DNA from: Incurvaria masculella
Taxonomy: Eukaryota > Arthropoda > Insecta > Lepidoptera > Incurvariidae
Length of the DNA: 64,000 nucleotides
Direction: 5' to 3'
Assembly (NCBI GenBank): GCA_946894095.1
Contig: OX335653.1
Coordinates: forward strand, 4,159,001-4,223,000
Below, one piece after another: positions 53,640-63,783 of this stretch (within the stretch, counting starts at the first letter, position 1; each line of letters begins with the position of its first letter). The translations under genes were made by a program, and so were the position numbers. The notes beneath the pieces were generated by a model, which saw nothing but the letters and a program-made list of their open reading frames with translations, was not told the DNA's origin and searched no databases.

Positions 53640-54367
53640 GTAAGAACAATGAATTTTTAAGTAGATATACTATTTTGTCCTCAGCAAGGACCTTGCTATT
53701 TGTAACGAATGTTAAATCAATGGAGGTTTAATATGTGTTAGCGGGCAGAGAAACTACTTGCATAATAGTTCCGCACTTATTTCCGCTCGGTAAGTTGGTT
53801 TTGTCATTTTTTCGTAAAGGTTACTTACTTGCTCTATAGGTTAAAACATTTTCAACACACCATTCAAAATTGTTTTTTATGAAAATCCGGTATTGTTGGC
53901 TGTGCTAAGGACTAAAGGTGCTCAGAAAAGCAAAGTTTAACGTAACAGAGATTCAAAAGCCATATTCACTATCCGACAAACTCTTATTTATTTATTTTCG
54001 GCGAATAAACAGTAAATTTTACAATAATAATAAAGAAGATAGAAGAAAAAATAACGCAATCCAATGAATTATTATCTAACGACCAAAGGTAAATTATAAG
54101 TAGTTTTGTAAAGGTATTGAAATGAAGAGAAAATAAAATGACAGCAATAAACAAAAACTGCAATCGACAGCTAATAATAAATCTGTTAGGGGTGTTCATG
54201 GAGTAAGTTGCTTTGTTATCTAAGATACTAGATTTTTTTAATATACCATTATAAGCATTTTCATATAATGTACCATTTCATTTTAAAATATAATAATAAC
54301 AATATCAACAAAGAAATTAAAAACTAAAATATTATACATTATCCTATAAATTAAACTATACCTAAAA
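53640..54367. other. AT-rich spacer
   Basis: Nothing recognised; chance frames only. Confidence 0.35.
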
Positions 54368-55057
54368 TTACACACATTTATAAAAATAATACTTACAAAG
54401 CATGCCGCCACAAATTTCAGCCGTATCGCTGCCAGGCGGCAGGGTGCCCAAAAGACTGGCCGCATTCCCTCTCTGGATAGCTAGGCTCAACCTCTGCCCG
54501 AGATACCAGCCAGCCCTCTGGTCACGCGATGATTCGATCAACCGCGACGACAAATCCTCAAACATATTTGTAGCATCCGGCCCCCATGAGCCTAACGTTT
54601 CGACACCAAACGGCACAAACATATAGCACTCACTGAGCATTGAATATTTGCGCCGTTTTAGTGCCTCCGCGCCTGCTTCCAGGGAGGTTGCAACAATGTG
54701 AGAGGGCGCCACCGTATCTACACATGTTGCGTCCCATACCAAGCTTTTTCCATTTGTCCACGGAATGAGCGTCATTCCGTCTGGCCTCTTACCGTCGTCA
54801 CGTGCAATACCGTACGGCTCCAGAAGAGCCGGCACATTGACGGAGGCAAGAGCCCAACGGATGACGTCATTTAAGCTGTCATGGCGGGATAGGCGGCCGG
54901 CGCTGCGTTGACACGATAGGCCATGGTGGCCGAGTTGATCGACCATCGCGCCGCACTGGCAGCGGTGTCGCTCAACAATTTTGGCACCGATCCTAAGGCC
55001 AGCCGCAAGACAAAACGTGTTTCGATCTAATATCGTGCCGACATTCGAAGAAGGCAC
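54368..55057 (-). pseudogene. LINE C-terminal endonuclease domain, longest copy
   Basis: A 229-residue frame with a zinc-binding block CQCGAMVDQLGHHGLSC, then SAGRLSRHDSLNDVIRWAL, DDGKRPDGMTLIPWTNGK, LVWDATCVDT, FVPFGVETLGSWG and RLSLAIQRGNAASL. RPD followed 15 residues later by D matches the restriction-like endonuclease of R2/R4/NeSL-type non-LTR retrotransposons, whose zinc knuckle precedes it. The reverse transcriptase part is absent. The frame is more GC-rich than its surroundings and free of stops, so the insertion may be young. Two shorter copies lie at 1465 and 10637. Confidence 0.6.
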
Positions 55058-55299
55058 AGCTTGCAGCCAGTATCCTGATTCTTTTGAGCTCGTAGCAAGA
55101 AGACGAGCTCGATCTGCTGGGTTAACAGGATTATTTTACAGGTTTTCTTGTATCTGTTTACAAAGAGGCTCGTCCCATAGCTTTTGAGAAATCACACTGG
55201 TGGGCAGCGGTGTATTTGGGCAGGCTTGCTCCCATGACATCTTGGTTTCAGCTAAGAACGCGGCCTCTGTATCACTTGATGGTTTCATCGAACCACTCG

Positions 55300-55742
55300 C
55301 CCGATTTATTTGCGTATTGTATCAACGTATAGCAACTCTGGGCGCAGTCATATTCCGGATGGGTTACCGTTTTCGATGCTGAAGGTGGCTGTGGTTCGTA
55401 TTCCTCATAAAACTTTGTAAAAGTAAGGAAGGTGGTAGGGTTAATGCCGCCTTTGTTGGCTTTGTATCAATTTCTATATAGAAGTGCCAGTGCAGTAAGG
55501 GTCTGCCGGCATATGCTTTTAAAATTCGCTCCCAAATGTTTACGAAGCTCTAATTGGGAATACGTCGATTTTTATCATTAAATCATGCCATATCGGTTCA
55601 AACGATTTTCATTAAATTTGGTAGATGGATACATAGTCCTGGACTAGTCTTTTGGTGGGTTACTTTTTATCCAGAAAATAATTCAGACCGAAATCAATCC
55701 AACACGACATTGACCCGAGCGGAGCCGGGTACAGCAGCTTGT
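55300..55742 (+). mobile_element. Helitron-like element 3' part
   Basis: GATTTATTTGCGTATTGTATCAACG, TTCGATGCTGAAGGTGGCTGTGG, GTTTACGAAGCTCTAATTGGGAAT and the end GACCCGAGCGGAGCCGGGTACAGCAGCTTG correspond to the 3' half of the Helitron at 15694-17306 in the same orientation. Confidence 0.5.
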
Positions 55743-55889
55743 AGAAAATATAATAAAAAAAACTCATTCCTAATCGCTCTTATTTCAGTGTCTATGTGGC
55801 ACTTTACACAACGACAGTTTTCCGGGCACACGCTTATTCAAACACATACATAAATATCTTCACGCCGCTTTACCGGAGGGGTAGACAGA

Positions 55890-56640
55890 GATGATAGAGC
55901 GCACGATCAGAGCACACCTCTTCGCTGCATCTACAGACATGCATGTTTTCATATATTCTCTATGATTACGGGTGCTACGTCTTTACGGGTTCTTCTAGAC
56001 AGCCCGGGCACGACACTTCCGCTCACTACTGATCCGTAAATTTGATTCGTGTTGTTTTAGTCATTCATTCGTTTCATATTTCCAAACCATCTTAGCAGTC
56101 CTTTCTTGATTCTAGTCACAACACCAATTTGCAATTGACATTGCTCTCTAACCCAGTCGTTTCGAAATGTATCTGTTAGATTAACTCCGCAAACTTTCCT
56201 CAAGGAACGCATTTCTACTGCATTGATTCTACATTCGTGCCTCTTCTGAAATACCCAAGTATCGCTTTCATACATACGTGTATGCACCAGGACAAGGTTA
56301 GAAATCGCCATCCTAGCTGTGGGCGTAATCACCCGGCTTTTCATAATGGCACGAATTGCGCCGTTGACTCGATTACCAGCACTCACTCTTCTTTCAATGT
56401 CCTTATCACACTTCCCATCGCGGGAAAACGAGCGTACCTTCCTAGATATACAAACTCATTGACCTGTTCTAATCTTTCATTATTTATGCTTTAATTAGAC
56501 CCAGTCATTGCTTCGTTTTGCTCGAAAACCATTACGTACGTCTTATTTGCGTTTATTTTCATACACAGTTCATTGCACTCATCATTTATGGAAGATAACA
56601 TCTTCTGCAGTTCCCGCCATTTAAGCCATTAGGGTAGCAT
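55890..56640 (-). pseudogene. non-LTR reverse transcriptase remnant, inverted
   Basis: Contains SAGNRVNGAIRAIMKSR, TARMAISNLVLVHTRMYE and RINAVEMRSLRKVCGVN with LLRWFGNMKRMND, the same family and region as 29640-30870. Upstream pieces (encoding NKFVYLGRYARFPAMG-type sequence) are in other frames. Dead copy. Confidence 0.6.
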
Positions 56641-56780
56641 CGCTTTTTCAACTTTTTTAATATTTTATTTTTTCCTAGCCACTGCTTCGTCTCGCTCCAT
56701 TTATTTTCAAGCATCCTTCATTGGATCATCGTGGCAGATACCATCAACTCGCATTTCTTTATTATGTCCAAATGTTGATA

Positions 56781-57030
56781 TTACAACTTAAAATAATTTC
56801 CATCGGAAGAGACGTAAAATTTTGGTGGGTCGTGGTTGTGCTGATCCTCTTTACTGTAACAACTGTTTCATAGCCGTCCGTGATGATTCGGCACCTGCAA
56901 CCCTTGCTGTGATGCGTTGAGCACCTCCATAGGCTTTCGTACATATTTTTTGCTCGATGCTTCGCATACGTGAAGTTCCGATATCAAATCAGCCTGTGGC
57001 CTTTCCTTGAAGTTATAAATTTAACTTCAT
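56781..57030 (-). pseudogene. mod(mdg4): FLYWCH exon E27, stop codon and frameshift
   Basis: After TATTTTCAG the frame reads DEVKFITSRKGHRLI, then TGA where the consensus has Leu, then YRNFTYAKHRAKN; LWRCSTHHSKGC keeps the cysteines. After VTVK one base is missing, and in the other frame EDQHNHDPP and GNYFKL then TAA follow. Both lesions are inactivating. It groups loosely with E24-E25 by its longer Cys block. Confidence 0.8.
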
Positions 57031-57271
57031 CTGAAAATAAAGACATTTTCGGCAGATACATTAAATTAGAAATCATTCAAGATAGATTAAACATACCTCT
57101 TCTTCTGTAGTTATTGTATTTGTTTCTACCGTAAAGCTCACCAAATTTTTTCATCGCGGATATTATTAATGTTGTCGTCATGCAAGATTTTCAGTGTTAT
57201 GTCATTAAATAAGTTACATCCATAAAATATTTATATTTGTTAAGATTTTCACTGTTTTTCGACACATAAAA

Positions 57272-58035
57272 CATGGTGTTCCACTTATGTCTGTTGATAC
57301 CTTACTATTAGCCATTCCCACACATCACATCACGTATTATAGTGACTCATTTTCCGTAAACGCATCTCTTCTTTGGAATCAGCTTCCCCTACAACCAATA
57401 TATAAATTTTCAAAAAACGTCTGAAGTCCTATAATTTAAATTATATTCAAACTTTTTTTTATTTTATTTATTTATCGTTATCTCTCTCTTGCTCGCTATC
57501 TTTTACACAAAATAGGTTCATATAAGTATAAATGTAAATATATAAAAAAAACGATATATATTTACATATATTTTTTATTTATTTATTTATTTTATTAATA
57601 AATATTAATTTAAAATTATAATTTTATTTATATTAATAATATTAAATTTTCATTTTAAGTTATGCAATATATATGTCTGTAATAGTATTAGGATGTAAGT
57701 ATATGTATTCTTGTTGAGTGTATATATAGTGGTTATGGTGCTGTCTCTACAACAAACACAAAAACAACAATCGTTGTTATTAATATTATGTCTGCCTACA
57801 GAACCAATACGGTAAAAACAACTAAATAAGTAAATGAATAAATAAATAATTAAATAAATAAGAAAGATATATATATACATGTATCTTTATTCAAAAACAT
57901 TCTTACTTCTTTTTGTCCTTTTTTTGTCTGCCGCCTTGCACCTTTCCTACAGGAAAGGACAATGGTTTTTGGCATTAGGCCCGCCTTTGGTAAACTTGTT
58001 TTATTATGGTGTACAATAAATATTTTTTTTATTAT
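57272..58035 (+). mobile_element. LINE 3' fragment
   Basis: ATGGTGTTCCACTTATGTCTG...AACGTCTGAAGTCCTA and the 3' UTR ending GTGTACAATAAATATTTTT match the end of the LINE at 36738-37961. Small deletions break the frame. It is interrupted by AT-rich sequence around 57540-57900 including (TTTA)n runs. Confidence 0.65.
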
Positions 58036-58039
58036 TGTT

Positions 58040-58600
58040 TTATAGGCTTAGTCATTAGGATTATGTCCAATAAAATTCTCCATTATGATGAAAAGGAAAT
58101 ACTTTATTGACTTATTACGAATTAATTCAAAAATATACCTATATGCAATTCGAACACCAAAATGTATGAATTATCGTCAAAGCTAGAGGCTAAATTATGA
58201 CTATTCTATTATGATAATAGTTAAGGGCATAGATGCATATCATAACCTAGCACTAATAAAATTTGAACTTTTAAGTTGAATACACTTAACTCATAGAGTA
58301 AATAATATTAAACGCGAACAAACGAAAAATATGAAATAAATGTCACAACGGTTGCCGTTTCTGATTCTTAGATATATATAAAAATACTTACATATTTTAA
58401 TAATATTTTGAACTATAGTAGTTCCTAAATGGACTTATCTGTAGAAATGTATCTGGGTTTTATGGCAAATTGATTCAACGCACAAGTTGAAGGAATGTCT
58501 ATCTTATTTACCCTGCTTAGTTAATTTATACACAAGATGAGCTTCTTCACTAATATTCGTATTACGAAAGGAGCAGGCGTTTTATGTTTCTAGATGTACA
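58040..58600. other. AT-rich spacer
   Basis: Nothing recognised. Confidence 0.35.
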
Positions 58601-58631
58601 CCATCGCTGCATACAATGTTTTGTAAACTTA

Positions 58632-58745
58632 CAGTCGCATTCAGAGAGTACCTTTCAAAACTTAGTACAAGATTAGCACCGGACTAACCATACAAATACC
58701 GGTTAAGCCCGGGCGATTAAAGTTAGTCCGGCCACTCTGAATACA
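58632..58745. repeat. small MITE
   Basis: Ends CGCATTCAGAGAGT and CACTCTGAATAC are inverted around a GC-richer centre with CCGGTTAAGCCCGG. About 110 bp, inserted next to a degraded Penelope-type segment (GTAAACTTACAG). Confidence 0.45.
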
Positions 58746-58927
58746 AAAGTTAGGGTTTACGGAAACCCAAATAACAGTGGCAACGGCGAATATTGATGTT
58801 TATGTGTGCACGGAGCCCCACAGGTCTATAGTGCAGGAAATTTACAACCTACCCGCATCCGCGAGGCAATCCGGACCTACCCGCACCTGCAATCATTGCA
58901 ACCGACGCCCGCCAGTCGCCGTTTATC

Positions 58928-59257
58928 GAGCAGGGCAATTAGGAGGATAATAAAGCTATCGAGTTCCATACAATGGCTCGTGCCTGTTTTTTTAGTCAAA
59001 TTAGGATTTTTTTTCTGAAATTTTGCACGTTACATATATCAACCGAGATCTTCGTCCGTACGTTATGATCCATGATGTAATCCTCTAAAGATTTGTATCA
59101 AAATGTTTAGGGGCGTATATCATGGATATGAGACTAGTTATCAAAAAAATTAGTTTGTTTATTTAATGTGAAAAATTTCAGAATTTTTTTTCTTAATTTG
59201 ACTGAGCAAACAGGCCATTTCATGGGACTCGATCACCTCATTATCATCTTAAGAGGT
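58928..59257. repeat. MITE family M2, third copy
   Basis: Starts TTAGGAGGATAATAAAGCTATCG with CAATGGCTCGTGCCTGTTTTTTTAG and ends GACTCGATCACCTCATTATCATCTTAAG. Adjacent at its right edge is the degraded ribozyme-like segment (59260-59335). Confidence 0.55.
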
Positions 59258-59335
59258 ACTGACGATGTTTCCGTGGTTGGAGGCGAAACATGTCGGCCAA
59301 GTACAGCATTGCACACCGAAAAACAGTAAGCTATC
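59258..59335 (+). repeat. degraded Penelope-type ribozyme segment
   Basis: CTGACGATGTTTCC, GGAGGCGAAACATGTCGGCCAAG and the following GCATTGCACACC match 5237-5295, but the first strand of stem I is replaced by M2 sequence and stem II has mismatches, so it should not fold as a ribozyme. Confidence 0.5.
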
Positions 59336-59548
59336 AAAAAAATTAACCTTGGTTTTTGTTACTTTTTATGGTGGGCTCCTTTCATAACACGAATTACTAT
59401 TTGAACGGATCTTTCTTTATGTTTGAGCGTGTACAACATTTGCATTATTTTAAAGTTGAATGGTGGAAAAGACGTACAACTGTGTCTGTCTTCGAACAAC
59501 GTCCCAATTACATGATATTCAAACAAAGTATACGTATATTATAATATA

Positions 59549-60411
59549 CAGGGTGTTTGGTAATTCGATACATTCCTTCTAAGGGGTCATCCTAGAGCAA
59601 ATTTTCAACAAATTTGTCCCAATCAATGTTTTTGGGTTGTTTAAATCTTAAGTTTTTTTAAAAAAATATTGTATCATTATAAAAAGTGATGATTGTAAAA
59701 TAATTAATACACTCTGGGCATTTTATCTGACATTTTCTAATGGCTGATGAATAAGACTATACTTCAGAAAAATAAAAACATTCAAAATATCCATAATCTC
59801 AGAAATAAAAAGTCATAAATGACAGTTTATGTAAAAAAAAAACAATATTTATTTAAATCAAAGAGGATTACTAAAAAAAAGTATGACACGTGGCAAACAA
59901 ATTGTAGAAATAACTTCATTATTTCATAAGCTTCCAAAAAATGAACAAAAGTTGTCCACTTTCACACAAGTCCCATATTATTTTTAGTTGGGTTTGCGCT
60001 GTGGATTTTACTTTAAGAAAAAGGTATCAATTAAGGTGTAAAAAACCAGTCGTATTTCACGTGTCATATTTTTTTTAGTAATCCTAATTGATTTTAATAA
60101 ATGTTGTCATTTTATTTCCACAAACTGTCATTTATGACCCTTTATTTCTGAGATTATGGATATTTTGAAAGCATTTATTTTTTAAGAAGTCTCTCATTCA
60201 TCAGCTATTAAAAAATAACTGATAAAATGCCCAGAGTGTAGTAGTTATTTTACAATCATCATTTTTTCATAATAACACAAAACATTTAAAAAAAACTTAA
60301 ATAACTCAAAAACTATTGATTTTAGGCCCCCATTTAGCTCTAGTTAAATAACTCTAGAATGACCCCTTAGAAGGAATGTATCGAATTACCTAACAACCTG
60401 TATATATGTCA
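59549..60411. mobile_element. long foldback DNA element
   Basis: Ends ACAGGGTGTTTGGTAATTCGATACATTCCTTC and its inverted partner (about 45-50 bp with TATA at the outer edges) flank further inverted blocks: TACACTCTGGGCATTTTATC with GATAAAATGCCCAGAGTGTA, and AGGATTACTAAAAAAAAGTATGACACG with its partner. Nearly the whole 860 bp can fold back on itself. No transposase. The superfamily is uncertain. Confidence 0.65.
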
Positions 60412-60419
60412 TTCCTAAT

Positions 60420-60960
60420 ACAGTGTTTACAACATTTGTCCTTAAATCTAATTAGTTTAATAAGATTGCAAACTTACAAACTAAACTATTTTATTACATA
60501 AACATAATTATGTATGTTGATTCGTAGTCATACCGTAGATCTATCAAGCAAGTTTTTATAATTAATTTTGGTATAATAACCTTTAACAAAAAAAAAATAT
60601 TCTTAACTCACAACTTCATAACAATGTTTTACTGTCTAGGCCATTAAACAAAAGAGCTCATAATGAAAAAAATGATTTATCCCATAACTTGATCTTCATG
60701 GGATATTTAAAAAGGATTTAATATAGAAATATTTAATCAAGAACTTTAAAGTGGTTGGTGCAGCCCAAGAATTTCAAAAAGATGGCGCCACAGTCGATCA
60801 TCCTTTATCATACAAATTGTATCCATATAAGTTAATCAAGTTAACATTGATTTTGAGCGCGCACAGAAAATTATATTTATTTCGAGTGGTATTTTCTTAA
60901 TTTCAATGTCTTCAGCAAACAAAAAAAGATTGGAACACATATTCTGTGAAATGTATTTTT
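60420..60960. other. AT-rich spacer
   Basis: Nothing recognised. Confidence 0.35.
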
Positions 60961-60964
60961 TTTT

Positions 60965-61125
60965 GCATAATACTGGAATGTTTTAATGGAACTAGCATTT
61001 CCGAAGTAACCAGGTACCATGATAGGACCTTCCTTTTAATTGACCACGGTCAGGTAGAAGCGGACCGAGAATGCGACATTTTATAATTTTTAAAGTTCCC
61101 GCTTTGGCCGTTTTTTAAATAAGAT
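60965..61125 (-). repeat. SINE body fragment
   Basis: Degraded inverted body: CATTTCCGAAGTAACCAGGTACCATGATAGGACCTTCC. No head. Confidence 0.4.
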
Positions 61126-61468
61126 GCTAACCGAGAGAGTAGCCAACCAAATAGAAGACTAGAAATAGAACCTAGGGAACCACGAAACGACCAGCATTCT
61201 CAATGGAAATACAGATTTCAATCTCTGATAAGAAAGAGATATGCTCAACCCCAGTATCGAAAACTCGCTCGCTATAAGAGAAAAAGAGGCTTTATACCTG
61301 GGTGGCAATTCAGTTATTCAAATTCAACTTCATTTAATTACTACAGAATTTCCGATTTTAGATTTCAGTAACCATTTTAAGAGATACAAAAAATATATTC
61401 GCCGCTATAGTTCATCTCCTGCAATGAAATGTACTATCGACAGTGGTAATTTGGACACTCAAACTGCC

Positions 61469-62118
61469 TTAAACACTCTCGTCGAGCTCTTCGTTCATCG
61501 TATTTTCCTTTTCGAGAGATTCTTCGAACTCGGGAGTCAGCATATCGGAGCTTTCCTCTCTATTCAGACTCCGTTCTTCGATCCGCTCCTCGCTCTTCGA
61601 ACTCCGTGTTCCGATGCGATCTTCGGCCTTAGGAGTCCTCTTTTCGACGTTGTCTTCCTTGTTCAGAGTACGTTTTTCGATGCTCTCCTCGCTTTTCGAA
61701 CTCCGCGCTTCGACGCGTTCTTCGGTCTTAGGTGTTCGTTTTTCGAAGTTGCCTTCGTTCTTCGAGGTACGTTGTTTGGCGCGCTCTTCGCTCTTCGCAT
61801 TCCTCTTAGCGACACGCTCTCCGCTCTTCGGAGTCCGCTTTTCGACGTGATCTTCTCTTTTAGGAGCGCGCTTTTCGACCGGGACGCAAACTCCGTCGGA
61901 CTTCACCTCGTATCGAGCCGGCGCGTGGCCGTGCTCGTCGTTGGCAGCCGTCACCATGTTGGCGTCGTCCGTGACGACGAACGCCTTGCACTTGTCGGTG
62001 TAGGCGCGCGCGCACTTCCAGCGCCAGCCAGCCCTGTTGCGGTTGCCCTTCGCGTACAAAAAGCCCCGGCACAGGATCATCGGTTTTCCACGGCGCGACA
62101 GCGCGAACACTGCTCCAC
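61469..62118 (-). CDS. mod(mdg4): FLYWCH terminal exon E28 with 11-residue repeat tail
   Basis: The acceptor is TTTAGCAG (two AGs three bases apart, so use of either keeps the frame). It encodes GGAVFALSRRGKPMILCRG, then GWRWKCARAYTDKC and HGHAP: a complete FLYWCH finger by residue about 80. A unique tail follows: eleven consecutive 11-residue units of the type EKRTPKSEERV, then a short acidic end (NEELDESV). Length about 216 residues against 79 for other exons. The repeat is rich in Lys, Arg, Glu and Ser, suggesting a long charged helix. The exon is much more GC-rich than the rest. The antisense frame is also open but I regard it as a shadow. Confidence 0.8.
61514..61876 (-). repeat. 33-bp coding minisatellite (11 x 11 residues)
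   Basis: Eleven 33-bp units encode EKRAPKREDHV, EKRTPKSGERV, AKRNAKSEERA, KQRTSKNEGNF, EKRTPKTEERV and so on to DMLTPEFEESL. Position 1 is mostly E, 3 R, 6 K or similar, 8 E, and 11 a hydrophobic residue (V, I, A, F, L). An 11-residue period fits hendecad coiled-coil or extended charged helices. No unit has an indel, so the frame is selected or the array is young. Confidence 0.85.
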
Positions 62119-62388
62119 CTGCTAAATAGATTCTACGTTAGCGTGACTTTCGCGTATTCGATAATGTTGAATTGTCTCAACGAAGAATGTCAGAGTTTTG
62201 GGATCTAAGGGGAGGGCAACGATTAAAAGTAGAAAGTTTTCTTATAGCAATGGCTGTAATTTACATTTGTGCCAAAATCTGCTTTTCCTCCTCACGTCAG
62301 TCATATTTCCTGAAATCATACAATTCAAATTGCTTCATCAAACATATTTAGTTTTGACGTAAATTTCAAGTCCGATTACAATGATTAA

Positions 62389-62859
62389 GGCGCTAGGACT
62401 AGCCAACTACTCGCGCCATACAAATGCACTTTTTAACAAATGTAATAATATGTAGTGAAACGCTTCAGCAAATCCAAATAGAACTCCAGACTGATAATGG
62501 ATTGTTAATATTTTTTTATTCCGTCATTTATTTAAATAATAATAAAAATAAAAAAGTTGATTTTTCTCATTAGAAATCTGAAAGTAATTCGATTTCTAGA
62601 TATAAGCAAAAACAGCATATATGCATAAACAAAAAATTCCATTTGCTTTTAGGTTTCTACATTTAGTCAAAAAAGTTCGGAAATGGACACCGTTTCCGCA
62701 ATGTATTTTGTATAGAAAAAGGAAACATACATTAACGAAAATAATTCGATTCCTAGACAAGGAATCATATATTGTAAGGATGACACTTATAATCCCCAGA
62801 CTTACTTAGTTAACTTGGGGTGCCTCGTCTAACTTTGCGATTTGGCTAGTACCAGGCCC
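62389..62859. mobile_element. TTAA-flanked MITE (piggyBac-like), copy 2
   Basis: Same ends and interior as 43343-43809; TTAA at 62385-62388 and 62860-62863. It lies in the intron/3' flank between E29 and E28, not in an exon. Confidence 0.8.
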
Positions 62860-62949
62860 TTAAATGTAGATTTCGTTGCGTACCCTCAAATTAATGATAG
62901 GTCGTATCCATTCTAGGATCATGATCTGTCTACTAAGATCTCAATTGAC

Positions 62950-63188
62950 TTAGGCCTTGACGTAGCGTCCGTCACGCGCGCGGCGGTAGTTCAGGGGTGG
63001 ATGGTTGTGCGCGTCGTTGGATTCGATGATGTGGTAGTCGTCAGCGATGAGGTAGCCCCGACATCTCTTGTTGTGGTTGGCCGAGCATTTCCAGCGGAAG
63101 CCTTTCTTCGTGTAATACAGCTTGGAGTAGGTGTAGCCACGGTATAGTACCAGCTGGGCCCCTTTCCTTGACGTGATGAATACTGCTT
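62950..63188 (-). CDS. mod(mdg4): FLYWCH terminal exon E29
   Basis: Begins EAVFITSRKGAQLVLYRG after AATTACAG (an acceptor with ACAG in place of TCAG), GFRWKCSANHNKRC and HNHPP, ending YVKA and a stop; 79 residues. The first aromatic is F-R-W in place of W-R-W. Notably GC-rich compared with the left part of the array, like E28 and E30. Confidence 0.82.
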
Positions 63189-63269
63189 CTGTAATTGTTT
63201 TGATTGTAACTGTAAGCACATCAGCAATGTAAAAGTTACAGCTCGGTTGAAAATTATAATGCAAGATGT

Positions 63270-63783
63270 ATTATAATACCGCTTATTATATTACAGCCTG
63301 ATGAATATATGATAAATTACAATGTAAGTAGGTATATCTTAACTGAGCCCAGCGTATTTACTTTGCAGGAAACGGAATAATTAAGAGGAGGATAACACTA
63401 TCAATAGACTTCTTAATACTGGACAATGGTGTCCTTGTCTTAGTTTCACTGGAAAAAATATATTAAAACGTAGATTATGAAAAAAATCTTTTGCACTAGC
63501 CACAAAAACTTTACTATTTTGTGAAGCAATTTATCAGACACTTTTTTTTTATATTTTGCGTTCTTTCTTTTCCTTTTTTGTATGTCCTGGCCGTCTGCCC
63601 GTATTATTTCGATAATACTTTAAGTGACCATATTTTTTTCGATCATTTGCTTATGAAATAAATTTAATTTATGATTTAACTTAACATTTAAAGATTAACT
63701 AGTAAACACATTAATCTTTTCACATATGCTTAATAGATTACTGGAGGTAGACAAATACTGGTTCAGTATAAAAATATACTGAA
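63270..63783. other. AT-rich intron
   Basis: A line near 63375 (AATTAAGAGGAGGATAACACTATC) resembles one end of MITE family M2, without partner. Otherwise nothing recognised. Confidence 0.35.

Noticed and set aside
61241..62125. A 294-residue open frame on the plus strand opposite E28
   Set aside because: It is the antisense shadow of the GC-rich repeat exon; its apparent 11-residue period simply mirrors the minisatellite, and it has no recognisable domain.
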